Source: Clostridia bacterium (GTDB lineage Bacteria > Bacillota_A > Clostridia > Oscillospirales > CAG-272). Taken from it: DNA of 18,949 nucleotides. Positions 13,610 through 18,949 of the stretch are shown here, in pieces (positions within the stretch are counted from its first letter, which is position 1; every line of letters begins with the position of its first letter). A model generated the notes under the pieces. That model was not told the origin of the DNA, did no database searches, and was given only the letters and a program-made list of their open reading frames with translations. Location: NCBI GenBank assembly GCA_017468115.1, contig JAFUJS010000035.1, positions 1 to 18,949 on the forward strand. Direction: 5' to 3'. The translations under genes were made by a program, and so were the position numbers.

Positions 13610-14494
13610 ATGAAAAAGGGATTAGGAAAAGGACTAGACTCCATATTTGCAGACAACTATATTGAAACCTCTGCATCAAGCGAGGGTGTACAAACACTTA
13701 GACTTTCAGAAATTGAACCAAAAGCAGACCAGCCAAGAAAGCATTTCGACGAGGAAGCGCTAGGTCAGCTTGCTGATTCTATTGCTCAGCACGGACTGCT
13801 CCAACCTATTATCGTAAGAGAGAGCACCGGTGGCTTTTATCAGATTATAGCAGGCGAGCGCCGTTGGAGAGCATCAAAAATGGCAGGTCTTACCGAGGTT
13901 CCTGTAATAATTATGGATGCAGATGCACTTAAGGCTGCAGAAATTGCTATAATTGAGAATGTACAGCGTGAAGACTTGAACGCATATGAAGAGGCATCTG
14001 CCTACAAGGCGCTTATGTCCGAATACGGTCTTACACAGGAAGAGGTTGCCTCAAGAGTGGGCAAATCAAGGAGCGCTGTTGCTAACACCCTTCGTCTTTT
14101 GGACCTTCCCGAGGAGATTTTGGAGATGCTTAAGACAGGAGATATCTCCGCAGGCCACGCAAGAGCTATTCTCGGACTCAAGAACAAGGACGATATGGTT
14201 GAGCTCGCTGAAAAAATCCTGGTTCGCTCCCTTTCTGTAAGAGATACAGAGGATTTAGTCAAAAAGCTTAATAAGCTTTTTGAAAAGGGTCAAAGGGCTG
14301 TTGATGAGGCGCTCGAGGACGAGGTTGTGGTTGACTACGTTAAGGACCTTGAAAGAAAGGTAAGAGCACTTATTGGCAAGCAGATTAAGATTAACACCAA
14401 GGGCAAGATGAAGACTGTTCAAATCGAGTACGTTGACAATGACGACCTTGTGGAGATTCTTAACACCCTTTGCGGCAAGGATATTACCGACTAA
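13610..14494 (+). CDS. parB: Chromosome partition protein ParB (Spo0J)
   Basis: A 294-residue CTPase that loads at parS and spreads as a sliding clamp, and stimulates ParA. It starts MKKGLGKGLDSIFADN, the classic ParB opening that contacts ParA. The CTP-binding motifs are GERRWRA (82-88) and ENVQRED (116-122). The helix-turn-helix LTQEEVASRVGKSRSAVANT carries Arg154 and Thr160 at the positions where parS-binding ParB proteins have Arg and Thr, while Noc in this window has Gln and Lys. The C-terminal dimerisation region (about 220-294) ends IEYVDNDDLVEILNTLCGKD. The ribosome site AGGAG precedes the ATG. The stop codon overlaps the next gene's start by one base, so translation is coupled. Confidence 0.96.
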   Translation: MKKGLGKGLDSIFADNYIETSASSEGVQTLRLSEIEPKADQPRKHFDEEALGQLADSIAQHGLLQPIIVRESTGGFYQIIAGERRWRASKMAGLTEVPVIIMDADALKAAEIAIIENVQREDLNAYEEASAYKALMSEYGLTQEEVASRVGKSRSAVANTLRLLDLPEEILEMLKTGDISAGHARAILGLKNKDDMVELAEKILVRSLSVRDTEDLVKKLNKLFEKGQRAVDEALEDEVVVDYVKDLERKVRALIGKQIKINTKGKMKTVQIEYVDNDDLVEILNTLCGKDITD

Positions 14495-15015
14495 TGGCTG
14501 TGTTCCTTCAATCTAATTTGAATATTGTTGACACGTCAACAATTATTTGGGCTATTTGTATAGGTGCAAACCTGGCATTTATAGCTACATTTCTAATACG
14601 TAACTTTAATGGCATAATAGTCAGGCGACTTCTTGACAGGGGCGTAGGTCAGACCCACGCATACACCCTTGGGGAGCTTGGCATTAGCGGCGCCTTGCTA
14701 TTTGTTTGCAAGAGGCTGCTGCGTGATGGAGCGGTTCTCAGAAACACCGTGTCCTGCGTTGGCGGTCAAATACCGCAGGTGCCTATCGAAAAGAAAACAG
14801 ACGAAAAAACGCAAAAGGAAATCGAGCCTGCCTTTCGTCCGGCATACGAGCAGGCAAGATTCTACATTGACGAGAGCAAGGAAGCAAAGGCACGGTCCTC
14901 CTATGGAGAAAAGACCCAATGGTGGCTTTTGCCCCTGTTTGTGGTGCTTTCCGTGGCAATTTCCTACGGAATGACACACCTTTTGCCCTGGCTGCTTTCG
15001 TTGTTCAGCTTATAA
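14494..15015 (+). CDS. Two-TM membrane protein of unknown function, coupled to parB
   Basis: A 173-residue protein whose ATG shares its A with the parB stop codon (TAATG). TM1 is about 14-34 (STIIWAICIGANLAFIATFL); TM2 is about 145-170, beginning WWLLPLFVVLSVAISYG. Between them lies a polar, charged domain of about 105 residues rich in Lys, Glu and Arg. I do not recognise a family. Clostridial parB genes are often followed by small membrane proteins, but this one does not clearly look like DUF4446. The tight coupling suggests a role linked to partition or origin anchoring, which is inference only. A strong terminator ends the operon right after it. Confidence 0.8.
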   Translation: MAVFLQSNLNIVDTSTIIWAICIGANLAFIATFLIRNFNGIIVRRLLDRGVGQTHAYTLGELGISGALLFVCKRLLRDGAVLRNTVSCVGGQIPQVPIEKKTDEKTQKEIEPAFRPAYEQARFYIDESKEAKARSSYGEKTQWWLLPLFVVLSVAISYGMTHLLPWLLSLFSL

Positions 15016-15016
15016 T

Positions 15017-15046
15017 AAAAGGAAGCAAAAGCGCTTCCTTTTTTAT
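15017..15046 (+). terminator. Terminator of the parA-parB operon
   Basis: AAAAGGAAGC, loop AAAAGC, GCTTCCTTTTTT: a 10-bp stem and T-run just after the membrane-protein stop. Confidence 0.9.
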
Positions 15047-15071
15047 TTTGAAAATTTTTTTGAAAAAGGTA

Positions 15072-15100
15072 TTGACAAGTGGGTGCTTGTTGTATATAAT
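15072..15100 (+). promoter_or_regulatory. Consensus promoter of the perR-like gene
   Basis: TTGACA (15072-15077), a 17-nt spacer and TATAAT (15095-15100): a full-consensus sigma-A promoter, consistent with a gene held back by a repressor. Confidence 0.9.
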
Positions 15101-15105
15101 AGTAA

Positions 15106-15120
15106 TAGTAATCATTACTG
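15106..15120. promoter_or_regulatory. Per-box-like operator
   Basis: TAGTAAT-C-ATTACTG is a 7-1-7 inverted repeat with AGTAAT/ATTACT perfectly paired. The Bacillus Per box is TTATAAT-N-ATTATAA. It covers the transcription start region just after the -10, where bound repressor would block the promoter. Confidence 0.7.
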
Positions 15121-15142
15121 ATAAGCAAGGAAAGGAGAGCTT

Positions 15143-15511
15143 ATGAGGATTACAAGACAAAGAACCGCCATTTTGGAGTTTCTTCGTTCGAGAAGGCATC
15201 ATTACAGCGCAATACAGATTTACGACGCCGTCAGAGAGAAGATTCCAAATATAAGCCTTGGCACGGTTTACAGAAATCTCGCCTCGCTACTTGAGGACGG
15301 GGAAATTATCTCTGTAGAGACAAGCGACAAGTGTGTGTACTACGACGGCTTTATCTCGGGACACTCCCATTTTGTTTGTCAAAGCTGTAAGGAGATATAC
15401 GACTTTCCGTTGGAAAGCACCACCTCGGAGCCTGAAAAGGCGGGCTTTAAGGTGTCAAATCAAAGAGTTGTTTATTATGGCGTATGCAAGAAGTGCCAAG
15501 AGCCAAAATAA
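15143..15511 (+). CDS. perR: Fur-family repressor, PerR-like
   Basis: A 122-residue metal-dependent winged-helix repressor. The N-terminal winged helix includes TRQRTAILEFLRS and SLGTVYRNLASLLEDG. The C-terminal half has the structural zinc cysteines Cys79/Cys82 and Cys115/Cys118. Asp68, His74, His76 and Asp87 (YYD, GHSHF, YDF) line up with the PerR regulatory metal ligands; the Asp in YDF is the residue type that marks PerR rather than Fur. PerR senses peroxide by metal-catalysed oxidation of histidines. The gene carries a Per-box-like palindrome at its own promoter and is followed by a rubrerythrin gene, a typical peroxide-defence pairing. It is short for the family (usually about 140) owing to a compact N-terminus. 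Fur or Zur cannot be fully excluded. Confidence 0.85.
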   Translation: MRITRQRTAILEFLRSRRHHYSAIQIYDAVREKIPNISLGTVYRNLASLLEDGEIISVETSDKCVYYDGFISGHSHFVCQSCKEIYDFPLESTTSEPEKAGFKVSNQRVVYYGVCKKCQEPK

Positions 15512-15570
15512 GCAAAATCGGGCGATTTAGCCCCCCCAAATTAGTTATTTATTTATAAAGGAGAATTATT

Positions 15571-16119
15571 ATGAAAAAGTTTAGATGTCCGGTTTGCGGT
15601 TACATTCACGAGGGAGATAGCGCACCAGAGAAGTGCCCACAGTGCGGAGTTCCCGCATCAAGATTTGCTGAGGTAGTTGAAGACAGCTACACTTGGGCTG
15701 CAGAGCACGTTGTTGGCGTGGCAAAGGGTGTTGACCCTGAAATTATTGAGGGTCTTAAAGCTAACTTTATGGGCGAGTGCACAGAGGTTGGTATGTACCT
15801 TGCAATGGCAAGAGTAGCACACAGAGAAGGCTATCCTGAAATCGGTCTTTATTGGGAAAAGGCAGCATACGAGGAAGCAGAGCATGCGGCTAAGTTTGCG
15901 GAGCTTCTTGGCGAGGTTGTAACCGACAGCACAAAGAAGAACCTTGAAATGCGTGTTGAGGCAGAAAACGGCGCAACTCTTGGCAAGTTCGAGCTTGCAA
16001 AGAAGGCTAAGGAGCTTGGCCTGGATGCAATCCACGACACCGTTCACGAAATGGCACGCGACGAGGCGAGACACGGCAAAGCATTTGAGGGACTTCTTAA
16101 CAGATACTTCAAAAAGTAA
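15571..16119 (+). CDS. rbr: Rubrerythrin with N-terminal rubredoxin domain (reverse type)
   Basis: A 182-residue non-haem iron protein that reduces hydrogen peroxide in anaerobes. The rubredoxin site is at the N-terminus, CPVCG (6-10) and CPQCG (22-26), opposite to classic rubrerythrin. The four-helix diiron part follows, with ligand motifs GECTEVGMY (68-76), EEAEHAAKF (101-109) and [13 protein letters not shown] (160-172). The ATG is preceded by AAAGGAG. It lies 59 nt after the perR-like gene without a clear separate promoter, so it is probably in the same peroxide-controlled unit. Its last 83 bases (16037-16119) are duplicated at 17945-18027, the mark of an element inserted in the gene's 3' end; the reading frame is kept intact. 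Confidence 0.95.
   Translation: MKKFRCPVCGYIHEGDSAPEKCPQCGVPASRFAEVVEDSYTWAAEHVVGVAKGVDPEIIEGLKANFMGECTEVGMYLAMARVAHREGYPEIGLYWEKAAYEEAEHAAKFAELLGEVVTDSTKKNLEMRVEAENGATLGKFELAKKAKELGLDAIHDTVHEMARDEARHGKAFEGLLNRYFKK
16037..16119 (+). repeat. Left attachment-site copy (3' end of rbr)
   Basis: 83 bases matching 17945-18027 at 71 positions. The first 55 bases differ at only two positions and contain an uninterrupted 23-bp identity at 16057-16079, the best candidate for the crossover core. The differences crowd into the last 28 bases. Both copies encode the same 26 residues plus stop. Confidence 0.8.
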
Positions 16120-16123
16120 TATA

Positions 16124-16147
16124 AAGCCTTACAGTATAAGGGTTTTT
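16124..16147 (+). terminator. Weak terminator-like hairpin after rbr
   Basis: CCTTA, loop CAGTA, TAAGG, then GTTTTT. The stem is only 5 bp. The right-hand duplicate lacks it. Confidence 0.45.
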
Positions 16148-16154
16148 GATACAT

Positions 16155-16183
16155 AAAGGGACAGAGAAATCTGTTCCTTTTTT
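16155..16183 (+). terminator. Terminator of perR-rbr
   Basis: AAAGGGACAGA, loop GAAA, TCTGTTCCTTT with a T-run; one G-T pair. A homologous hairpin follows the right rbr copy at 18039-18065, so the duplication once included the terminator. Confidence 0.88.
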
Positions 16184-16203
16184 GTTGCCCTCTCCCTCTC
16201 GTA

Positions 16204-16301
16204 GTTGCCCCAAAGTTGCCCCAAAGTTGCCCCAAAGTTGCCCCAAAAGTAGAATTTGATATTTTATTTTGTAAAAAGTTGCCCCATTGAGTTGCCCCAA
16301 A
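16204..16301 (+). repeat. GTTGCCCCAAA direct repeats, candidate integrase arm sites
   Basis: Four perfect head-to-tail copies at 16204-16247 (11-bp period, one helical turn), then single copies at 16278-16287 (ending ATT) and 16291-16301. A partial GTTGCCC lies at 16184. The right end carries the same unit with T for the third C (GTTGCCTCAAA). Arm-type sites bound by the integrase N-terminal domain are the best explanation. Confidence 0.7.
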
Positions 16302-16519
16302 TTATCACATCTTTTACTAACTTTATTATAACTAAAAAACAACTCTTGATCAAGTAGAAAACAAGAATAAAACAACTTTCTAACAACTTTATTTTTTGAA
16401 AAGTGCACTTCAATTTTTTGGGGTTGATCTGGCCTCCAAAAGAAGACAAAAAAATTTTCAAAAATTTTTAGAAAGTTTTGAAAGCCTATCATAAGTTTTA
16501 GTTTATTCTCTTTTGGCTA

Positions 16520-16528
16520 TGGTATAAT
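16520..16528 (+). promoter_or_regulatory. Extended -10 promoter of the paralogue pair
   Basis: TGGTATAAT is a consensus extended -10. No good -35 is seen 17 nt upstream. It precedes the 16620 gene by about 90 nt. Confidence 0.6.
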
Positions 16529-16619
16529 GGTTACACAAGGACAGGGGAGAGCAAGTGGCCACCCTCAAACCAGAACTTGAAAAAATAAAAATTTATTATT
16601 ACTAAAAGAGGTATTTATT

Positions 16620-17003
16620 ATGAAGAATTCAGTTATTATCAATCACTCCACACACACAATTTCTATGACAAAGGCTTTTGAAAAGAAAGCAAGTATTTAC
16701 AAGTCAAACGAATACAACGAATTAGTTGCTATCAAAAATGACTTCCCAACATTCAAGGTTGAAGTAGTTGCTCCAGCCAAGAGAAACTCAAGAATGAGCA
16801 AGATTACACTTGACGATATGAGAAGATACATCAATGCTCACGACAACGAAGAAAAATCTTTGATGGCTCAATTTGACAAAATGTGTGCAAAGAAGAAAGA
16901 CAATTCAGAACTTGTCACAAAATCATTCTTTGAAATCAAAAAGTGGTTCTTTGCACAGTTTCCAGACCTAAAGCAAAACAACAACAACAAGGAGGTTGCG
17001 TAA
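16620..17003 (+). CDS. Unknown element-borne protein, paralogue A
   Basis: 127 residues, family not recognised. ATG 16620 follows AAGAGGT by 7 nt. It aligns end to end with the next gene: an N-terminal segment with a TxxxTI(S)MTxxF pattern, then NEYNELVAIKNDFPTFKV, then TLDDMRRYINAHD (60-75 region) and a late EIKKWFFAQFP. It is strongly basic, with no signal peptide, membrane segment or zinc motif. It lies 2 nt before its paralogue and is expressed with it from the promoter at 16520. A DNA-binding or regulatory accessory of the element is possible, but nothing in the sequence proves it. Confidence 0.75.
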   Translation: MKNSVIINHSTHTISMTKAFEKKASIYKSNEYNELVAIKNDFPTFKVEVVAPAKRNSRMSKITLDDMRRYINAHDNEEKSLMAQFDKMCAKKKDNSELVTKSFFEIKKWFFAQFPDLKQNNNNKEVA

Positions 17004-17005
17004 TT

Positions 17006-17374
17006 ATGAAAAACATCAAGATTGATCCAGCAAATAATACTATTATTCTTACAAACAAGTTCAGCCAACAGGCCTACAATGTAGGGACAAAGGAATATAA
17101 GGAACTTCAAGAAGTTCACCTTGCTTTCCCTAACTACAAGATAGTAACAAGAACTATCAAGAAAAAGCAAGGCAAGGAATCTTACAAAGGCCTAACCTAT
17201 GACTATATGAGAAAGTATATAAAAGCACACGACGATACAGGCATTATGGAAATGGCTTTCAATGAACTTCTATCACGTATAGAGTGCCACTCTGTCAGAT
17301 ATGCACACATCAAGAAGTGGTTTTTAGAGAATTTCAGATATTTCTCCAACACTTATTTCGTCCACAAATCGTGA
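17006..17374 (+). CDS. Unknown element-borne protein, paralogue B, 3' end altered by deletion
   Basis: 122 residues from ATG 17006, 10 nt after GGAGG (16991-16995). It shares with paralogue A the order NNTIILTNKF, KEYKELQEVHLAFPNYKI, YDYMRKYIKAHDD and HIKKWFLENF. After HIKKWFLENF the resemblance stops, and the last dozen residues (RYFSNTYFVHKS) are the antisense of the integrase gene. So the original C-terminus was lost in a deletion at about 17330-17340, and the present stop is accidental. Only a few residues seem missing, since paralogue A continues just 14 residues past the same motif. Function unknown. Confidence 0.7.
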   Translation: MKNIKIDPANNTIILTNKFSQQAYNVGTKEYKELQEVHLAFPNYKIVTRTIKKKQGKESYKGLTYDYMRKYIKAHDDTGIMEMAFNELLSRIECHSVRYAHIKKWFLENFRYFSNTYFVHKS

Positions 17375-17713
17375 GCCAAACTTGTCCTTGAGATGTATTT
17401 CCCAAAGGCAATCTTGCTTTCTCTTGGTAGAAAAGGCCTTGCTACTTCGCCCTTTCTCTTGGTATTCTTGGAAGACTTGGCCAAATGTCCTCCTTGTAAT
17501 TTTTGTGGGTTTGGTGGGTTGTAAAGCCTCCCTCCTTGCTTTTTCTGTGGCCAACTGTTTTGCTTTGATGGCCTGTTTTCGTGTGGTCATTTTGTTTCCA
17601 TTTTCGTCCACACTACTTTTGAAAAGTTTCTTTTCGCCATCAATGGTCAGAGAAAAACGATAAGCCCAAAAGCCACTTTTCATTTGGTATATTCCTGTTT
17701 CTTGATTGCTCAT
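17324..17713 (-). pseudogene. int: Tyrosine integrase, N-terminal fragment
   Basis: 129 residues remain of a site-specific recombinase normally around 380-400 long. The N-terminal arm-binding domain is visible (GIYQMKSGFWAYRFSLTIDG, then KSSVDENGNKMTTRKQAIKA), followed by the start of the core-binding domain (RTFGQVFQEYQEKGR, KDKFGSRFVDEISVGEISEI). The catalytic domain with its Arg-His-Arg-Tyr set is absent. The gene is cut about 17330, where it meets the tail of the convergent paralogue B. The start ATG is preceded by AAGAGGTG, and the direct repeats at 17760-17844 lie just upstream of it, toward the right attachment copy. It belongs to the broad family used by Tn916-like and phage elements of Firmicutes. 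Confidence 0.85.
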
Positions 17714-17759
17714 TTTAGCACCTCTTATGAAAAATACTCATAAAAAATGTGCGAAATTG

Positions 17760-17844
17760 GTTGCCTCAAAGTTGCCTCGTTTCACGCAAAGATATATCAA
17801 ATTGTTTCAAAGTTGCCTCAAAATTCCTAAAAAGTTGCCTCAAA
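17760..17844 (+). repeat. GTTGCCTCAAA direct repeats, candidate integrase arm sites
   Basis: Copies at 17760-17770, 17771-17781 (ending GTT), 17812-17822 and 17834-17844, with a weaker TTGTTTCAAA near 17802. Same orientation as the left array and one base different in each unit. They lie between the integrase start and the right attachment copy. Confidence 0.7.
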
Positions 17845-17908
17845 GTTGTTAGAAATTGATTGCTTGTTGTTCCTTTTGGTACAAGGCTTTGATGGAATTT
17901 TTACCTAC

Positions 17909-17944
17909 GACGCCATCCACGTCCACAGCGTTGCAACGCAACGC
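17909..17944 (+). other. Extra sequence at the right attachment copy, with a 12-bp palindrome
   Basis: GACGCCATCCACG (17909-17921) resembles the rbr bases just before the left copy (GATGCAATCCACG, 11 of 13, same residues Asp-Ala-Ile-His). A 23-nt insert (17922-17944) with the perfect palindrome GCGTTGCAACGC (17928-17939) separates it from the duplicate. Confidence 0.45.
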
Positions 17945-18027
17945 ACACCGTTCACGAAATGGCTCGCGACGAGGCGAGACACGGCAAGGCATTTGAGGGC
18001 TTATTAAATCGTTATTTCAAAAAGTGA
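17945..18027 (+). repeat. Right attachment-site copy (duplicated 3' end of rbr)
   Basis: Translates in frame to [20 protein letters not shown] then NRYFKK and a TGA stop, the same as the true rbr C-terminus, although 12 bases differ. It has no upstream gene of its own and is a remnant. Confidence 0.85.
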
Positions 18028-18038
18028 TTAAAATACAT

Positions 18039-18065
18039 AAGGGCAGAGAAATCTGCTCTTTTGTT
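18039..18065 (+). terminator. Terminator after the right rbr copy
   Basis: GGGCAGA, loop GAAA, TCTGCTC with a T-run. Homologous in place and sequence to 16155-16183, with compensatory changes in the stem (ACAGA/TCTGT versus GCAGA/TCTGC). Confidence 0.8.
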
Positions 18066-18071
18066 TTGGGG

Positions 18072-18100
18072 TTGACAAACGAGTCAAAGTGTTGTATAAT
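18072..18100 (+). promoter_or_regulatory. Consensus promoter of a short transcript
   Basis: TTGACA (18072-18077), a 17-nt spacer and TATAAT (18095-18100). Both hexamers are perfect. Confidence 0.9.
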
Positions 18101-18106
18101 AACGCT

Positions 18107-18165
18107 GAATTAAGGGATGCTAAAAGGCTTACCTTCCCTCTTGGCTTAGTCCAAGAGGCTTTTTT
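18107..18165 (+). ncRNA. Candidate short RNA or attenuated leader
   Basis: From the predicted start near 18107 to the first terminator is about 59 nt. It contains a possible 10-codon peptide, MLKGLPSLLA (18117-18149), whose stop falls in the terminator loop, but its ribosome site (AAGGG) is too close to the ATG to be convincing. No RNA family is recognised. Confidence 0.4.
18137..18165 (+). terminator. First of two tandem terminators
   Basis: CCTCTTGG, loop CTTAGT, CCAAGAGG, then CTTTTTT: a perfect 8-bp stem only about 30 nt after the predicted transcription start. Confidence 0.88.
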
Positions 18166-18172
18166 ATACACC

Positions 18173-18203
18173 AAAGGGAATGGGGAAACTCATTTCCTTT
18201 TTT
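18173..18203 (+). terminator. Second tandem terminator
   Basis: AAAGGGAATG, loop GGGAAACT, CATTTCCTTT with three more T: a 10-bp stem with one G-T pair. Confidence 0.8.
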
Positions 18204-18318
18204 CTTGCTCAAATTGTTCGTTTTTCCACAAAAAGATGGAAAATTTATGGAATTTTGGGTGTGCTAATTTTGAAAAAAGCTCAAATTATGGAAATTGAAA
18301 TTATGGAAAGCATTTTTA

Positions 18319-18347
18319 TTGAAATGTACTTACAGTTGTGGTACAAT
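18319..18347 (+). promoter_or_regulatory. Promoter of the methyltransferase gene
   Basis: TTGAAA (18319-18324), a 17-nt spacer and TACAAT (18342-18347), 36 nt before the ATG at 18383. Confidence 0.75.
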
Positions 18348-18382
18348 TAACTAATAAACAAGAATTTGTAATGGTGAAATCA

Positions 18383-18949
18383 ATGGAAATTATAGATAAA
18401 AGAATTGACGGTGGAAAAGCCTTTGACTGGGGAAAAACATCAGTTGATTATGCCAAATGGCGTGATATTTATCCGCAAGAATTTTACGATAAAATTGTAA
18501 ATCGCGATCTTTGCTTGAGCGGACAACGAGTGCTTGACATAGGAACGGGAACAGGTGTTATCCCAAGAAATATGTATCGTTACGGTGCAAAATGGGTAGC
18601 AACAGATATTTCGGAGAATCAGATTGAACAAGCAAAAATTCTTTCAAAGGATATGGAGATTGATTATTTTGTGAGTTCAGTAGAAGCTTTGAATTTTTCT
18701 GCCAACTCATTTGATGTGATCACTGCCTGTCAATGCTTTTGGTATTTTGACCATAAAAAGACTATGCCCTTATTCCATAGACTATTAAAACCAAATGGAA
18801 GAATTTTGGTTTTATATATGGCTTGGCTTCCTTTCGAGGATAAAATAGCAGGCGAGAGCGAAAAGCTTGTACTTAAATATAGTCCTAATTGGAGCGGTGC
18901 CGGTGAAACGAAGCACCCAATACATATCCCCGATTGTTATAGAGAAAAA
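18383..18949 (+). CDS. Class I SAM-dependent methyltransferase (partial, runs off the end)
   Basis: 189 codons are present without a stop. ATG 18383 is preferred because GGTGA (18373-18377) gives a ribosome site and the protein then opens MEIIDKRIDGGKAFDWGKTS, a familiar start for this family; an in-frame ATG at 18371 is the alternative. The SAM-binding glycine motif is VLDIGTGTGVIPRN (about 50-63), followed by the acidic strand-2 end ATDIS (about 73-77) and FDVITACQCFWYFD at motif IV/post-IV. It belongs to the UbiE/methyltransf_11 type acting on small molecules; the substrate cannot be told. Its codon use is more AT-rich than that of the genes left of the element, and it lies just outside the right attachment copy. 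Confidence 0.88.
   Translation, partial: MEIIDKRIDGGKAFDWGKTSVDYAKWRDIYPQEFYDKIVNRDLCLSGQRVLDIGTGTGVIPRNMYRYGAKWVATDISENQIEQAKILSKDMEIDYFVSSVEALNFSANSFDVITACQCFWYFDHKKTMPLFHRLLKPNGRILVLYMAWLPFEDKIAGESEKLVLKYSPNWSGAGETKHPIHIPDCYREK

Larger units (their letters stand above)
16184..16619. other. AT-rich noncoding left end of the element
   Basis: It holds the 11-bp repeat array (16204-16301), then AT-rich DNA without a gene and a promoter near 16520. Short direct repeats of ACAACTTT occur near 16370-16390. Confidence 0.6.
16037..18027. mobile_element. Decayed integrative element in the 3' end of rbr
   Basis: The bounds are the duplicated rbr ends. Inside, from the left: a terminator, 11-bp direct repeats (GTTGCCCCAAA), two paralogous unknown genes, a deletion junction, the N-terminal part of a tyrosine integrase on the minus strand, and related direct repeats (GTTGCCTCAAA). 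The integrase gene starts near the right end, as usual. Catalytic residues are absent, so the element cannot move itself. At about 2 kb it is probably the remnant of a larger element whose interior was lost. Confidence 0.78.
18028..18382. other. Noncoding stretch before the methyltransferase gene
   Basis: It holds a terminator homologous to that of rbr, a consensus promoter, two tandem terminators enclosing a short transcript, an AT-rich part with repeated ATGGAAA-like words (18236-18309), and the methyltransferase promoter. Confidence 0.7.

Noticed and set aside
16204..16301. CRISPR-like array.
   Set aside because: The repeats are 11 bp and head to tail without spacers, and no cas gene is nearby.
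17779..17792. parS half-site (GTTTCACG) between the right-end repeats.
   Set aside because: Only one half matches, and the CACGTG centre is missing.
18089..18298. A 69-codon ORF.
   Set aside because: Its GTG start overlaps the -10 of a perfect promoter and it reads through two terminators.

Overview
The window looks like chromosomal DNA of an anaerobic clostridial Firmicute of the Oscillospiraceae/Ruminococcaceae type. The reasons are low-to-moderate GC, strong AAGGAGG ribosome sites, a Noc-parS-ParA-ParB block of the kind found near Firmicute origins, a PerR-like regulator beside a rubredoxin-headed rubrerythrin, and GC-rich intergenic repeats of a type common in these genomes. No rRNA or tRNA gene is visible, so the exact taxon cannot be read.

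Layout. 1-703: noncoding, packed with dispersed repeats. 704-4590, minus strand: one operon, transcribed ACT-domain protein, PFL/DUF711-like protein, O-acetylhomoserine sulfhydrylase (metY), homoserine O-acetyltransferase (metA), with a consensus promoter in front and a hairpin terminator at the metA stop. MetA carries Glu at position 111, which fits acetyl-CoA use and an acetylhomoserine-to-homocysteine route through MetY. 4761-10086, plus strand: an isolated phage head module (large terminase, 53-aa coiled-coil protein, portal, scaffold-like protein, major capsid protein) with its own terminator but no integrase, repressor, tail or lysis gene in view. The terminase appears to start at AUA. 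10144-10538: AT-rich DNA with phased T-tracts. 10539-11399: noc. 11400-12822: noncoding, six parS-like sites. 12823-15015: parA, parB and a two-TM protein. 15143-16119: perR-like gene and rubrerythrin, with a Per-box-like palindrome over the promoter. 16037-18027: a decayed integrative element in the 3' end of the rubrerythrin gene. 18072-18949: a short terminated transcription unit and a SAM methyltransferase gene that runs off the window.

The most notable structures are these. (a) The rubrerythrin-targeted element has an 83-bp duplication of the gene's end in which every codon difference is synonymous, two sets of 11-bp direct repeats that look like integrase arm sites, a pair of paralogous genes of unknown function, and an integrase cut off by a deletion. 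(b) The orphan capsid-packaging cassette sits beside the chromosome-partition locus. (c) A palindromic repeat with core CGACACAGGGTCG occurs seven times, in the methionine operon and throughout the capsid cassette, including inside the terminase gene and as the metA terminator. (d) Six parS sites lie in one noncoding block.

All calls come from reading the sequence and recalled family knowledge; no database search was run.
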